DNA of 51,477 bases from an uncultured Oscillatoriales cyanobacterium (GTDB taxonomy: Bacteria; Cyanobacteriota; Cyanobacteriia; Cyanobacteriales; Microcoleaceae), in contig CAITND010000072.1 of the NCBI GenBank assembly GCA_903893625.1, forward strand, positions 1 through 51,477, read 5' to 3'. This document shows, piece by piece, positions 16,554 through 27,931 of the stretch. Within the stretch, counting starts at the first letter, position 1. Every line of letters begins with the position of its first letter. The notes under the pieces were generated by a model. It saw nothing but the letters and a program-made list of their open reading frames with translations, was not told the DNA's origin and did no database searches. The position numbers and the translations under genes are program-made.

Positions 16554-18960
16554 TTAAATGGGTTTTCCTAACTTAGCTTTAATAACTCCTTGGGGTTGAT
16601 TGATTAACTTTAACTGTTCAAACCAGACTAAACTAATCCCGCCACCAAGTAGACAAATAGCAATATCAATTGGATGCAGAAAAGAGAAGTTAAACAATTG
16701 ACGCAAGAAGGGAACATAAAGCACCATCACCAGAAAAAATATTCCTCCACCCATAACCCACCAAAGGGCAGCATTGGGAGATTTAAGTATTTTTAAGCTC
16801 AGGGGCGAGGTGGAACTGGCACTCAAAATTAGTCCTAAATTTGCCAAAATTAATGCCGTAAACGTTAACGCCCGGGCATCAAGTTCCCCTTGTCCGCGAT
16901 ATAGCGAAATCACAAAAATTACGACAATGATCGTTAAAATTGCCCCTCCTTGTAACATCGCCAAACCCAAGGTTTTCTTGCCAAATAAGGGTTCTTTGGA
17001 ATTGCGGGGAGGACGCTTCATTACCGATTCTTCTGCTGGTTCGGCTTCTAACACAATAGAACAAGCTGGATCAATAATTAAATGTAAAAAGGCAACGTGA
17101 ACCGGAAGTAATACTAACGGTAACTTAAACAATACTGGAATTAAAGACATCCCAGCAATGGGAATATGAATTGCTAAAAGATAAGCCATAGCTTTGCGAA
17201 GATTATCAAAAATTCGCCGCCCAAGTTTTACCGCTTGCACAATTGATGAAAAATCATCATCTAATAATACTAACGCCGCCGATTCCCTAGCAACATCTGT
17301 GCCTCTTTCACCCATCGCAATCCCGATTTGGGCTGATTTTAAAGCCGGGGCATCATTGACGCCATCTCCGGTCATGGCAACGACTTCTCCTTTGGATTTT
17401 AAAGCATTAACTATCCGTAATTTTTGTTCGGGAATTGCCCTGGCAAAGATATTTGTACTTTGAATCCGCTCCTGGAGTTCAGCGTCACTCATCCCATCCA
17501 ATTCCGCCCCAGTCACAATCGCGCCCATTTGCATTAATCCAATCTGACGGGCAATGGTTTGAGCCGTGCCCGGATAATCCCCGGTAATCATCACGACTCG
17601 AATTCCGGCGGTATAACATTCTTGAATCGCGGCCGCCACGGTTGGACGCACTGGATCGGAAAGTCCCACTAATCCTAGAAATTGAAAGGGAAAGTCATGT
17701 TGCTGATCGGGTAAATGATCGGGACTCAGGGAAGGATGAGGAGGTAAAAATGGGGGTGGCGCATCAAGTAAAGACGCTTTAGCAACACCTAATACCCGCA
17801 ATCCTTGCTCTGCCATTTTAGTAATTTGTGTGGCTAGAATTTGCTGTTGTTCGGGGGTAAAATGACATAGATCTGCGATCGCTTCCGGTGCTCCTTTGGC
17901 AGCAATTTCATATTGTTTACCGTCGGCTGACTCCCAAACCTGAGACATTGCTAATAGATCGGGTGAGAGGGGATATTCTCGCAATAGTTTCCAATCATTA
18001 TGTAAATGTTCGGTATTTGCCAGGGAGCACTCGCCCAATTGTTTAAAGGCTTTTTCCATCGGATCAAAGGGATCTCTTTGACTGGCTAAAATGGAAAATT
18101 CTACTAATTCATGTACCGATTCTGGAAGCGGTTTTTTTGAATCTAATTCTAAATTATAGGGCTGAGGGTTTTCTTCCTGGTTATAGGCAAATAGTTGTTG
18201 CACCGCCATAATATTCTGAGTCAGCGTCCCAGTTTTATCCACACATAAAACCGTTGCGGAACCCAAGGTTTCTACCGCAGAAGTGCGACGAGCTAAGACA
18301 TGATTCTGAGAAATTCGCCAAGCTCCTAATGCTAAAAAGATGGTGACAACAACGGGAAATTCATTCGGCAAAATTGCCATGGCTAAGGTAATTCCTGCCA
18401 GAAATCCTTTCAGCCAATCTCCTCGCGTCAGTCCATAAATTACTACTATTACTACACACAGGGATAAAGCGATACCAAACAAACGGCTCACTAACCGATT
18501 CATTTCCTGTTGCAAGGGGGTCGCTTCTGGCTTGACTGTTTGTAAAGCCTTGCCAATTTTACCCATCTCTGTTTGAGCACCGATGGCTTGGACTTGAATA
18601 ATTCCCTGTCCCTGAACTACCAACGTGCCAGAATATACAAAGGGCAACTCATCTCCCCCCGGACGCGCCATCTCCACGTTACCCACAGCGGCAACTTTGC
18701 GAACAGGTAGGGATTCCCCGGTTAATAACGACTCATCGGTGGAGAGGTTTGAGCAAGAAAGCACAATGGCATCCGCAGGTACGCGATCGCCTTCTGCTAA
18801 GACTTAGGAAGATCGGATCTTGGATAATTTCCCAAGCGATCAAGAAAAGATTACGAGATCCGGCCGAGGGAAGTTCATTGTAGCCTTCCTGTTTCAGCCG
18901 CGCGATCGCATCTTGTTCAGATAGGCCAGTTACGGTATTAATATCAACTGGTGAAACCAT
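16554..18960 (-). pseudogene. P-type cation ATPase broken by an internal deletion
   Basis: The large frame (to about 18805) encodes the C-terminal ~750 residues of a P2-type ATPase: AEGDRVPADAIVLS, TDESLLTGES, the phosphorylation motif VDKTGTLTQN, ILPNEFPVV in TM4, MITGDYPGTAQ, and TGDGVNDAPALK. The N-terminus lies in another frame (ATG 18960: LSEQDAIARLKQEGYNEL...IIQDPIFL). At about 18800-18807 the first frame breaks off after IFL and the second resumes at VLAEGD, with a stop codon just ahead. A normal enzyme has roughly 95 residues there, covering TM1-TM2 and the first part of the actuator domain. So an out-of-frame deletion has removed them and the pump should be inactive. The junction sits on the palindrome CTAAG-A-CTTAG. 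An assembly error is an alternative. Confidence 0.85.
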
Positions 18961-20696
<1,736 letters not shown>

Positions 20697-20726
20697 CCCA
20701 TCCATCGTCGGTCACCAGAACAACGA

Positions 20727-21653
20727 ATGCTACAACTTTCTAAATCTCATTGCATGAGAACTCTGGCATCTCTGGAAGACTCCTATGAACTCTGCCGTCA
20801 GGTTACTGCGGAGTATGCCAAGACATTTTATTTAGGCACTCAATTGATGCCAGAAGCCAAGCGTCGGGCGATCTGGGCGATCTATGTTTGGTGTCGTCGG
20901 ACTGATGAATTGGTCGATGGGCCAATGGCAGCGACGACAACGGAGGAAACCTTGGATCTATGGGAAGAACACCTAGAAGCGGTGTTTGCTGGACATCCTA
21001 GTGATGACGTGGATGTGGCACTGGTGGATACGCTACATCGTTTCTGTTTTGATATTCAACCCTTTAAAGATATGATTGCGGGTCAACGCATGGATTTATA
21101 CCGCAACCGATATCAGACGTTTGAGGAGTTGGAACTCTATTGTTATCGGGTGGCGGGAACGGTGGGGTTAATGTCAACGGCGGTTATGGGTGTAGAACCT
21201 CCGGTGATTACTCCTTGGAATCCTAACCCAGAAATCATGATTCCGAATCAAGAAGCGATCGCATTAGGAATTGCGAATCAACTCACAAATATTCTCCGGG
21301 ATGTGGGGGAAGATGCGCGGCGCGACAGGATTTATTTACCCTTAGATGATTTAACCTTATTTAACTATACAGAAGAGGATTTATTTAAGGGGGTTGTGGA
21401 TGATCGTTGGCGGGAATTAATGCGTTTTCAAATTCAACGGGCGCGGAAATTCTACGCGGAAGCTGAAAGGGGAATTAGTGTTTTAAATCAGGATATTCGC
21501 TGGCCTGTTTGGACGGCGTTAATTTTATATCGACAAATTTTAGATGTGATTGAACGGAATCAATATGATGTATTTACCAAACGGGCTTATGTTCCTAAAT
21601 TTCGTAAAATGATCTCGTTACCGATTGCGTTATTACGATCTAAAGTATTGTAG
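20727..21653 (+). CDS. crtB: Phytoene synthase
   Basis: This 308-residue enzyme condenses two geranylgeranyl diphosphates into phytoene, the committed step of carotenoid synthesis. Both Asp-rich Mg-diphosphate sites are present: RRTDELVDG (first) and NILRDVGEDARRDRIYLP (second, about 188-206), together with AGQRMDLYRNRY and YCYRVAGTVGLM. It begins 30 bp after crtP and is probably co-transcribed, so its product feeds the enzyme encoded just upstream. An ATG at 20754 (MRTLASLED) is an alternative start, but the first ATG keeps a plausible N-terminus. A strong terminator follows at 21823. Confidence 0.97.
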   Translation: MLQLSKSHCMRTLASLEDSYELCRQVTAEYAKTFYLGTQLMPEAKRRAIWAIYVWCRRTDELVDGPMAATTTEETLDLWEEHLEAVFAGHPSDDVDVALVDTLHRFCFDIQPFKDMIAGQRMDLYRNRYQTFEELELYCYRVAGTVGLMSTAVMGVEPPVITPWNPNPEIMIPNQEAIALGIANQLTNILRDVGEDARRDRIYLPLDDLTLFNYTEEDLFKGVVDDRWRELMRFQIQRARKFYAEAERGISVLNQDIRWPVWTALILYRQILDVIERNQYDVFTKRAYVPKFRKMISLPIALLRSKVL

Positions 21654-21794
21654 GATTTTTGGATAGGGTCAATCTAGGGCTAAATTTATCTTCGTTGATT
21701 GGTCTTCTCCATCTGATCGCAGCAATAATTTACTTAATGATTAGAGATTGGCAATCTTAAGATTAATCAGATGATCCCTATAATACAGTTTATT

Positions 21795-21811
21795 GATGGG
21801 CAAAGCCCATC
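21795..21811. repeat. Perfect hairpin GATGGGC-AAA-GCCCATC
   Basis: A 7-bp perfect stem with an AAA loop follows the crtB stop. It resembles the GATGGGCAAAGCCCATC intergenic repeat common in cyanobacteria. It lies just before the terminator and might stabilise the 3' end. Confidence 0.55.
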
Positions 21812-21822
21812 CTACTAATAAA

Positions 21823-21864
21823 AACCCACCGAAATCAATAACGACTGAGGTGGGTTCTTTTTTT
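21823..21864 (+). terminator. Intrinsic terminator of crtP-crtB
   Basis: AACCCACC (21823-21830) pairs perfectly with GGTGGGTT (21849-21856) and is followed by CTTTTTTT. It lies about 170 bp beyond crtB and just before the end of the convergent rbp gene. Confidence 0.8.
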
Positions 21865-21887
21865 AACTAACAGAAAAACCTATAAAA

Positions 21888-22418
21888 TTAAGGGTTAGCA
21901 GCTTGAGCAGCTAACATCTGTTTCAGTTTTTCTAACTCATTAGCCCAACGGGGATCGGGTTGGAAGCCTTCATCACCCCCTGTTTTCGGAGTAGAACTAT
22001 GACCACCGGAGGAATGTTTGGATTTTTTATTCCGGCTTTTACCCCCACCACTTTTAGGCATATTACCCGATGATTTCACGGGTTGTTGCACAGGTTGTTG
22101 CTGTTGCTGTTGTTGGGGTTGTTCTTCCCCTTCATTTTCGCTACCGCCTACCCCTTCACCTTTTCCTTTTTTACGAGGTAATGCCTTTTCAATTTTTAAG
22201 GCATTTTCTCTAAACATCACCCCGTTATATTTCTCAACAATTTGATCCGCCAGTTCATCGGTCTGCACCGTTACGAACCCAAAACCGCGACATTTGCCCG
22301 TTTTGCGATCGGTAATCACTTTAGCAGAAACGGTATCTCCCTCTTCTACAAAGACTTCTTGTAATTCTTTGCGTTCAAGTTCTTTGGGAAGATTACCAAC
22401 ATAAAGACGAACAGACAT
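21888..22418 (-). CDS. rbp: RRM RNA-binding protein (Rbp family)
   Basis: This 176-residue protein has one N-terminal RNA-recognition motif (about 1-82) with RNP2 LYVGNL and RNP1 KCRGFGFVTV, as in cyanobacterial Rbp proteins, which bind RNA and are often induced by cold or bind photosystem mRNAs. After the RRM comes a low-complexity tail: Gln-rich (EEQPQQQQQQQPVQQ), then Gly/Ser/Lys-rich, then a short helical end (WANELEKLKQMLAAQAA). The usual short Gly-rich tail of Rbp proteins is longer here. I chose ATG 22418 over the upstream ATG at 22469 because a strong GGAGG (about 22427-22431) precedes it and homologues begin M-x-RLYVGNLP. A long upstream region suggests a regulated leader. Confidence 0.9.
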   Translation of the reverse strand: MSVRLYVGNLPKELERKELQEVFVEEGDTVSAKVITDRKTGKCRGFGFVTVQTDELADQIVEKYNGVMFRENALKIEKALPRKKGKGEGVGGSENEGEEQPQQQQQQQPVQQPVKSSGNMPKSGGGKSRNKKSKHSSGGHSSTPKTGGDEGFQPDPRWANELEKLKQMLAAQAANP

Positions 22419-23146
22419 GAGTAGTACCTCCAAATGAAACAAAAAATGATCAGGCAAAATCATCCCCAACTTGTGTGGTTTGAAAACACAAATAGAGGAT
22501 TAACCCCAAGGCAATTAGCACTTGGGTTTCTTAAATTGAACTCAACAGCCGATTTCATCTTCAAATTGAGATGAAGTCCCGTCATTCCCTCCATATTGAA
22601 TTCATCATGCAGAGAATGTTGGTTTGCTCGGTTGTTTTGTAAACTTTTTCCCATCGGTCAAAACTTGATGCTATAGAGTCTTGTTATTCCTGTGTTCAAA
22701 AATAGATTGAACTTCCTATAGCTAAGACGATATAAAGTCAACTCACTGGATGTTAACTTCCTGCCTTTGGAGTGCCAATAGTTGAGTACAGCATTTAATA
22801 AAAAATTTGTCATTTCTTTAAGTTGCTGTTTCGCCTCGTATGAGTCAGGCTATTGAATGGAACCTAGAACCTTTGCTATGGGTATTCCAGTACCGGATCG
22901 TTATGAGCCAATCTCTAAGATAGCACAGCCTCGAACACAGTTCTAGCGTTTTGCCAAGATTTTTGCATTTAATTTTGCAAAATTTGTAAACTTTCCAGAT
23001 CGGATACTGAAACTGACTCTATCCATGGGAGGATGGCGTTGTTTTGAATCTTTGGTTAATAAATCTAACATTGATCGGTACAAAAAGCAATCTTATTTAA
23101 TATCTTGAGATTTGCATTAACTTATAAATAAACCTAATAAATCAGT
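22419..23146. promoter_or_regulatory. Long non-coding region upstream of rbp
   Basis: These ~730 bp have no clear gene. The left ~250 bp may form a long 5' leader for rbp, as known for cold-regulated RNA-binding protein genes; this is inference. An AT-rich hairpin (TTTTGCA at 22961-22967 with TGCAAAA at 22976-22982) lies downstream of the M48-like gene and may be a weak terminator. A 27-codon plus-strand frame at 22840-22923 (MSQAIEWNLEPLLWVFQYRI...) is Trp-containing but has no ribosome site. No promoter could be fixed with confidence. Confidence 0.4.
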
Positions 23147-25807
23147 TTACCATCCTCCTTGAGAAACCAGGTAAGCACCCCAGAGGGTAAAACCGATCGC
23201 TAAAATGGTAGACCAAAGGGGATGTCCCCCTTGTAAGCTTGTCCTAGAATCAGAGGTTTCTAGGGTTTCTACATCTATCCAAGGAGTCGCACCTCGCCGC
23301 CACCATCCCGTTACCTTAATATTTTGAGTGATCAACTCCTGGGGTTGAAGCATTCTCGGCCAGAAATTCATCAGAGGAGTCCATTGGGGGAGATAATGCA
23401 GTTTAACAATTCCGGTTGAAGTTTGTAGGATTAAATCTTGAGCAAAGGTATTTCTCAAACCTGTGCGACCTAACAGTTGACCCGTTAAACAAATCGGTTG
23501 ACTATCCAGGGGGATAGTCTTGGGGTTAGTTACCAAATTGGATAAGTTGGAATTCTTTAAAAGATCAGAGGGTTTGATTTCGGGGAAAAAGGGGTTAATC
23601 CGAATAAAAATTCCCAAACTACAGCCAATCGGAATAGCGCCTGCTATAATCCAATAGTCTCCCCATAACCATTCTAATTGCCACAATCCTAATATAGAAC
23701 AGAGTCCCCCCATTAACCAAATTAATCCCCCAATTGCCATGCCTCCAGGAATTCCAAAAAACGGTGCACCTTGTAATAATAAGGGGGAATTGTTCGGGTC
23801 AAATTTTTGCGGTTTGGGTGGGTTGAGATGGGAGAGATCAAATTCGGGTTCTAATTTCCAATAATTAGCATAAAAAGAGAGAATTTTTAATCGTTCTCCG
23901 ATTAAGGGATGGGATTGATTTAAAGTCAACCAAAGGGTATAAGAATTCGTTAAATCCCATTGAAATAAAGTTTCTGGGGATGTGTAAGGGGTTAAGCTTC
24001 CCCAGGTTAATGCTTGTTGATAACTGAGGGGAGTTAATCGGTCAAATGCTTCGAGGATAAAACTGGTTTTTCCTTGTTTTTGAATTGTTTGGGATAATTT
24101 TATGGTGATTTTTAATAAGGCGCGACTTAAAGCATTAGGATTTCCGGTGAGGTTACAAGCAATGCGATCGCTATAATAAACTCGACGACGGGATAAATAC
24201 AAGGTCGGAAATCTTAAGAGTTTGTATAATCCATAGCATAGAGGACAAATAAAAATAGCGATCGCCTTTAATATTTGATATAAAATTTCTCGAATGCTCG
24301 CCGGAAAGGGAAGATTCAAATCGGGTAATTTTTCCGTTAATTCAGCTAAATACCAATAAATTAAATAGGGAATTTGACTCACAATTGTAGCCAAAGACAT
24401 GACGGCAAAATCCCATTCCCCAATTGAGGCTATTTCACGGGCAAAAATGGCAGCAATTTCATCTTCTGTTAATTGGTTTAACAATCCTTGACTGACAATA
24501 ATTCGGGCAAATCGTCGTAAACTTCCGTAGGAAAAAATAATCGGATCATCAATCGGCAATAATCTGATTTCTGGAACTTTAAAATTTTTCTTCTGGCAAT
24601 AATTTCTTAAGAGTTTATTTGTTTCTTGGCTATAGTTAAATAACGTTGTCAGGGGTAAAGGTTTTAAACCATAACTGAGTTTAAGCAGTCCATCCCATAA
24701 CCAAGGAGATAATACAAATAAAATCAATAGTGTGATATAAACCGCTTGAGTTGGATCTTGATAAAATAAAGGAATGGGTTGTAAAATCGGTAGCCAAGTT
24801 AAAGCATTATTGGTAATATCCATTAACCTATCTAATAAATGAGGGGTTAACCACAATATCGCTAAAATAGTTAATCCAAATTCGGCAAAAAATCGAGAAG
24901 TTTGCCAAATCCAACCGACGGCTAAAAGAAACCCAATAATAAAAATAATTTGCCAAGGTTGACGAGATAATTGTTGCCAAGGGTTTAAAATCGGTTGCCA
25001 AATCCAAATTTGATTTAAAGTATTATTAATAAATGCTAAAACTATCGGAATAAACCAAATTAAACCCACCGCCATTAAGAGTTGTTCGAGTTTAAAAGGA
25101 CTCGATTTTAACGGTTTAAGCGGTTTCCAATTGTTTGCTCGTCCAGCTTGTCGCCATTGCCATTCTTGAACCGCAGGAGGAGGCGGCGGTTGCATAATTT
25201 CCGGTTCTGAGTTTAAGGAGAGAACAGGAGTTTCTGCTATTGGTTTGGAATCAACATTTTCTGGGGTTACTGTTGGAGTTTGTTCGGTTTTTTTGAGGTT
25301 TAAAGGAGTTTGTTGAGATCCAGAATAATTGGAGGATTTTTGAGATTTTGATCTAGGAGAAGATTGGGGAGTCTTCGCCAGAGTAGATTTAGCTTTTGGA
25401 GTTTGTAAAGAAGGATTTAGGGGAATAAAACCCGTTGCTTCAAAGGGTGGAGATTCTGAAGGTTGATTCTCTTCAGAAGCACGAGGAGTTTCTGGTTCAA
25501 GGGATTCAAAATTATTCAGTTTAGGAGGATTTCGTTTTAATAAACTCTTTAAGTAATCTGTCGCCCAATTTTTAATCGTTTCTTGATTACATTGGGTTAA
25601 ATTTCGAGATAATGTAATTGCTAACTTAGCATTTCCCGTCCGTTCATAGGCGATTACTAATCCCATTTGTGCTCTAAATTTAGCAGTATGATTCGATTGG
25701 GCAATGGGTTCTAAAATAGCGATCGCCTGTTGATAATCCTTGGATTTTAAAGCCGCTAACCCTGATTCTAAATCCGATGAATTGGGAGGTAAATTTGAGG
25801 ACGACAT
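23147..25807 (-). CDS. M48-family metallopeptidase-like protein lacking zinc ligands
   Basis: This 886-residue membrane protein has an N-terminal TPR-like helical head (about 10-85), a Pro/Ser-rich linker (about 100-240), a block of membrane helices (about 245-380), an M48/HtpX-like domain (about 390-640) and further C-terminal helices. In active M48 proteases the zinc site is HExxH plus a Glu downstream in RxxEYxAD. Here the aligned segments read AREIA (456-460) and RRRVYYSD (Val near 542), so both His and the Glu ligand are gone while the catalytic-position Glu458 and the surrounding fold pattern (EDEIAAIFAREIASIGEWD, LTGNPNALSRALLKI) remain. It is most likely a non-proteolytic pseudoenzyme with a scaffold or regulatory role. 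The reading frame is intact over its full length, which argues for selection. Confidence 0.75.
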   Translation of the reverse strand: MSSSNLPPNSSDLESGLAALKSKDYQQAIAILEPIAQSNHTAKFRAQMGLVIAYERTGNAKLAITLSRNLTQCNQETIKNWATDYLKSLLKRNPPKLNNFESLEPETPRASEENQPSESPPFEATGFIPLNPSLQTPKAKSTLAKTPQSSPRSKSQKSSNYSGSQQTPLNLKKTEQTPTVTPENVDSKPIAETPVLSLNSEPEIMQPPPPPAVQEWQWRQAGRANNWKPLKPLKSSPFKLEQLLMAVGLIWFIPIVLAFINNTLNQIWIWQPILNPWQQLSRQPWQIIFIIGFLLAVGWIWQTSRFFAEFGLTILAILWLTPHLLDRLMDITNNALTWLPILQPIPLFYQDPTQAVYITLLILFVLSPWLWDGLLKLSYGLKPLPLTTLFNYSQETNKLLRNYCQKKNFKVPEIRLLPIDDPIIFSYGSLRRFARIIVSQGLLNQLTEDEIAAIFAREIASIGEWDFAVMSLATIVSQIPYLIYWYLAELTEKLPDLNLPFPASIREILYQILKAIAIFICPLCYGLYKLLRFPTLYLSRRRVYYSDRIACNLTGNPNALSRALLKITIKLSQTIQKQGKTSFILEAFDRLTPLSYQQALTWGSLTPYTSPETLFQWDLTNSYTLWLTLNQSHPLIGERLKILSFYANYWKLEPEFDLSHLNPPKPQKFDPNNSPLLLQGAPFFGIPGGMAIGGLIWLMGGLCSILGLWQLEWLWGDYWIIAGAIPIGCSLGIFIRINPFFPEIKPSDLLKNSNLSNLVTNPKTIPLDSQPICLTGQLLGRTGLRNTFAQDLILQTSTGIVKLHYLPQWTPLMNFWPRMLQPQELITQNIKVTGWWRRGATPWIDVETLETSDSRTSLQGGHPLWSTILAIGFTLWGAYLVSQGGW

Positions 25808-26078
25808 AGGGGGAAATTTACAATTAAGACAATTGACGGTGGCGGGTTGATGAGAAAACCAGGCTCTGAAACAATAATCATCAGCGATCCGACCTCATCA
25901 AAAGGGTTAAAAGTTGACAGAAAGCGCAATTCATCCTATTGTACCTATTTTACCGATTAAAATAGCTTAAAATTTATTTTATTTAATATTTTAATCAACC
26001 TTCTTTTTCAAAAAAAAATCAAACCCGACATCTGATCCCCGAAAGATGATACAATAACTTGGCTTAGAATCAGCCATT

Positions 26079-26942
26079 ATGGATACCAATCATTTATTCC
26101 TAGCATTTCAATTTACCTCTCCCGGCCCCATTATTTTTGAAATCGGGCCGTTATCAATTCGGTGGTATGGCTTGTTAATTGCCACTGCGGTCTTGATTGG
26201 AGTTTCCTTGTCTCAATATCTAGCCAGTCGTCGCCAAATTGATCCTGAACTTATCGGAGATTTAGCAATTTGGTTAGTGATTGGGGCAATTCCTTGCGCG
26301 AGATTGTATTATGTGGCGTTTGAGTGGGAAAATTACGTCAATAATCCCGCTAGTATTATGGCAATTTGGAAGGGAGGAATTGCCATTCATGGTGCAATTT
26401 TAGGCGGTTTAATTGCTACTTTATTATTTGCCAAAATTAAGCAGATTCCCTTTTGGCAGTTAGCCGATATTGTCGCACCTTCTTTAATTTTAGGTCAAGC
26501 CATCGGACGCTGGGGTAACTTTTTTAATTCAGAAGCTTTCGGACGACCAACAGATGTACCTTGGAAACTTTATATTCCCCCACAACGCCGTCCGTTTGGT
26601 TATGAATCCTACGAGTATTTTCACCCGACTTTTTTGTATGAATCCCTATGGAATTTAATGGTATTTGGTTTGTTAATTACCTTATTCTTTAGAGGGTTAA
26701 AAGGTAAACCTCCCCTGAAACCAGGGACAATCTTTCTGGTCTATTTATTTGCCTATAGTTCGGGTCGAATTTGGATTGAAGGGTTACGCACCGATAGTTT
26801 AATGTTGGGGCCGTTAAGAATTGCTCAATTAGTCAGTTTAAGTGGGATTATCTTGGGATTATTCGGTTTAATTTGGTTATATGGATTGAAGCGAACTTTA
26901 CCCGATGTTGTGCCGAAATCTCAGCCCTCTAACTCTCAATAG
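26079..26942 (+). CDS. lgt: Prolipoprotein diacylglyceryl transferase
   Basis: This 287-residue inner-membrane enzyme moves diacylglycerol from phosphatidylglycerol to the lipobox Cys of prolipoproteins, the first step of lipoprotein maturation. It shows about seven membrane helices and the family's key segments: IRWYGLLIA near the N-terminus, [12 protein letters not shown], and the signature [26 protein letters not shown] and the late [11 protein letters not shown] segment are also conserved. The ATG at 26079 gives a normal N-terminus. A likely client in this window is the lipobox-bearing efflux adaptor at 40750-42399. Confidence 0.95.
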   Translation: MDTNHLFLAFQFTSPGPIIFEIGPLSIRWYGLLIATAVLIGVSLSQYLASRRQIDPELIGDLAIWLVIGAIPCARLYYVAFEWENYVNNPASIMAIWKGGIAIHGAILGGLIATLLFAKIKQIPFWQLADIVAPSLILGQAIGRWGNFFNSEAFGRPTDVPWKLYIPPQRRPFGYESYEYFHPTFLYESLWNLMVFGLLITLFFRGLKGKPPLKPGTIFLVYLFAYSSGRIWIEGLRTDSLMLGPLRIAQLVSLSGIILGLFGLIWLYGLKRTLPDVVPKSQPSNSQ

Positions 26943-26951
26943 AAATAGAAA

Positions 26952-26978
26952 AAGCCCTAGACTCGATAGCCAGGGCTT
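26952..26978 (+). terminator. Possible terminator after lgt
   Basis: AAGCCCT (26952-26958) pairs perfectly with AGGGCTT (26972-26978) around a 13-base loop. No T-tract follows, so termination is uncertain. It may instead be part of the cobM leader. Confidence 0.45.
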
Positions 26979-27075
26979 CAACCAGGGTGCATCTACCATT
27001 CTTGTCTTCTCAGTGGTTCAGTTCAGATCCGGAAAAACTAAAAATCAATCACAAATTTTGGAAAATCAAAACATC

Positions 27076-27864
27076 ATGCAACAGGAGACAAAATTGCTTA
27101 AACCTGCGGTTTATATTGTTGGGGCTGGCCCTGGTGATCCCGAATTATTAACCGTAAAAGCCCAAAGATTATTAGCCTCGGCGGATGTAATTTTATTTGC
27201 AGATTCCCTTGTTCCTGAACAAATTTTAAAAGGGGTTCGGACGGATGCAGAACTGATTAGAACGGCGAATAAAACCTTAGAAGATATTCTGCCGTTAATG
27301 ATTGAACGGGTACTTCAAGGAAAGTCTGTTGTCCGGTTACATTCGGGCGACCCCAGTTTATATGGGGCAATTTATGAACAAATTCAACAGTTAAATGAGG
27401 CAGAAATTGAGTTTGAAATTGTCCCTGGAATTAGTGCTTTTCAGGATGCGGCGGCTAAATTAAAAGTTGAATTAACGGTTCCAGAATTAGTACAAACGAT
27501 TATTTTAACCCGTGTGAGTGGAAAAGCCACTGCTGTTCCGGCGGATGAAGAATTGGAGAGTTTAGCGGCTCATAAAGCCAGTTTATGTTTATATTTAAGT
27601 GCGCGTTATGTTGAGGAAACTCAGCAAAAGTTAATCAAATATTATCCCGCCGAAATGCCCATTGCAATTTGTTATCGTTTAGGATGGCCGGATGAGAAAA
27701 TTCGAGTTGTTCCTTTAGAAAAAATGGCACAAGTAACTCAGGAGGAAAATTTAATCAGAACAACGCTTTATGTGATTAGTCCCGCGTTAGTAAAAACGCC
27801 TCCTGCTTCAACCTTAAGATCGGGATTATATAACCCTGAACATTCCCATCTATTTCGTCCTTAA
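27076..27864 (+). CDS. cobM: Precorrin-4 C11-methyltransferase
   Basis: This 262-residue SAM-dependent methyltransferase adds a methyl group at C-11 of precorrin-4 in cobalamin synthesis. The tetrapyrrole-methylase signature VYIVGAGPGDPELLTVKAQRLL is at the N-terminus, with VVRLHSGDPSLYGAIYEQ and FEIVPGISAFQDAAAKL following, all typical of CobM/CbiF. I chose ATG 27076; upstream codons in the same frame run back into lgt and the hairpin and are not conserved-looking. Between lgt and this gene are about 130 bp with no cobalamin-riboswitch pattern that I can see. Confidence 0.92.
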   Translation: MQQETKLLKPAVYIVGAGPGDPELLTVKAQRLLASADVILFADSLVPEQILKGVRTDAELIRTANKTLEDILPLMIERVLQGKSVVRLHSGDPSLYGAIYEQIQQLNEAEIEFEIVPGISAFQDAAAKLKVELTVPELVQTIILTRVSGKATAVPADEELESLAAHKASLCLYLSARYVEETQQKLIKYYPAEMPIAICYRLGWPDEKIRVVPLEKMAQVTQEENLIRTTLYVISPALVKTPPASTLRSGLYNPEHSHLFRP

Positions 27865-27931
27865 CCTTGTTTCTAGGTAGAAGCTAGAAATGCCATATTA
27901 ACGTGCAACTATTGTTCAGGAGAGATGTCCC

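Noticed and set aside
22840-22923. 27-codon plus-strand frame as a small protein gene
   Set aside because: No ribosome site, no promoter and no recognisable family; a frame this short is expected by chance.
26943-27075. Possible cobalamin riboswitch before cobM
   Set aside because: The spacer is only about 130 bp and I see neither the conserved B12-box pattern nor the expected multi-helix layout.
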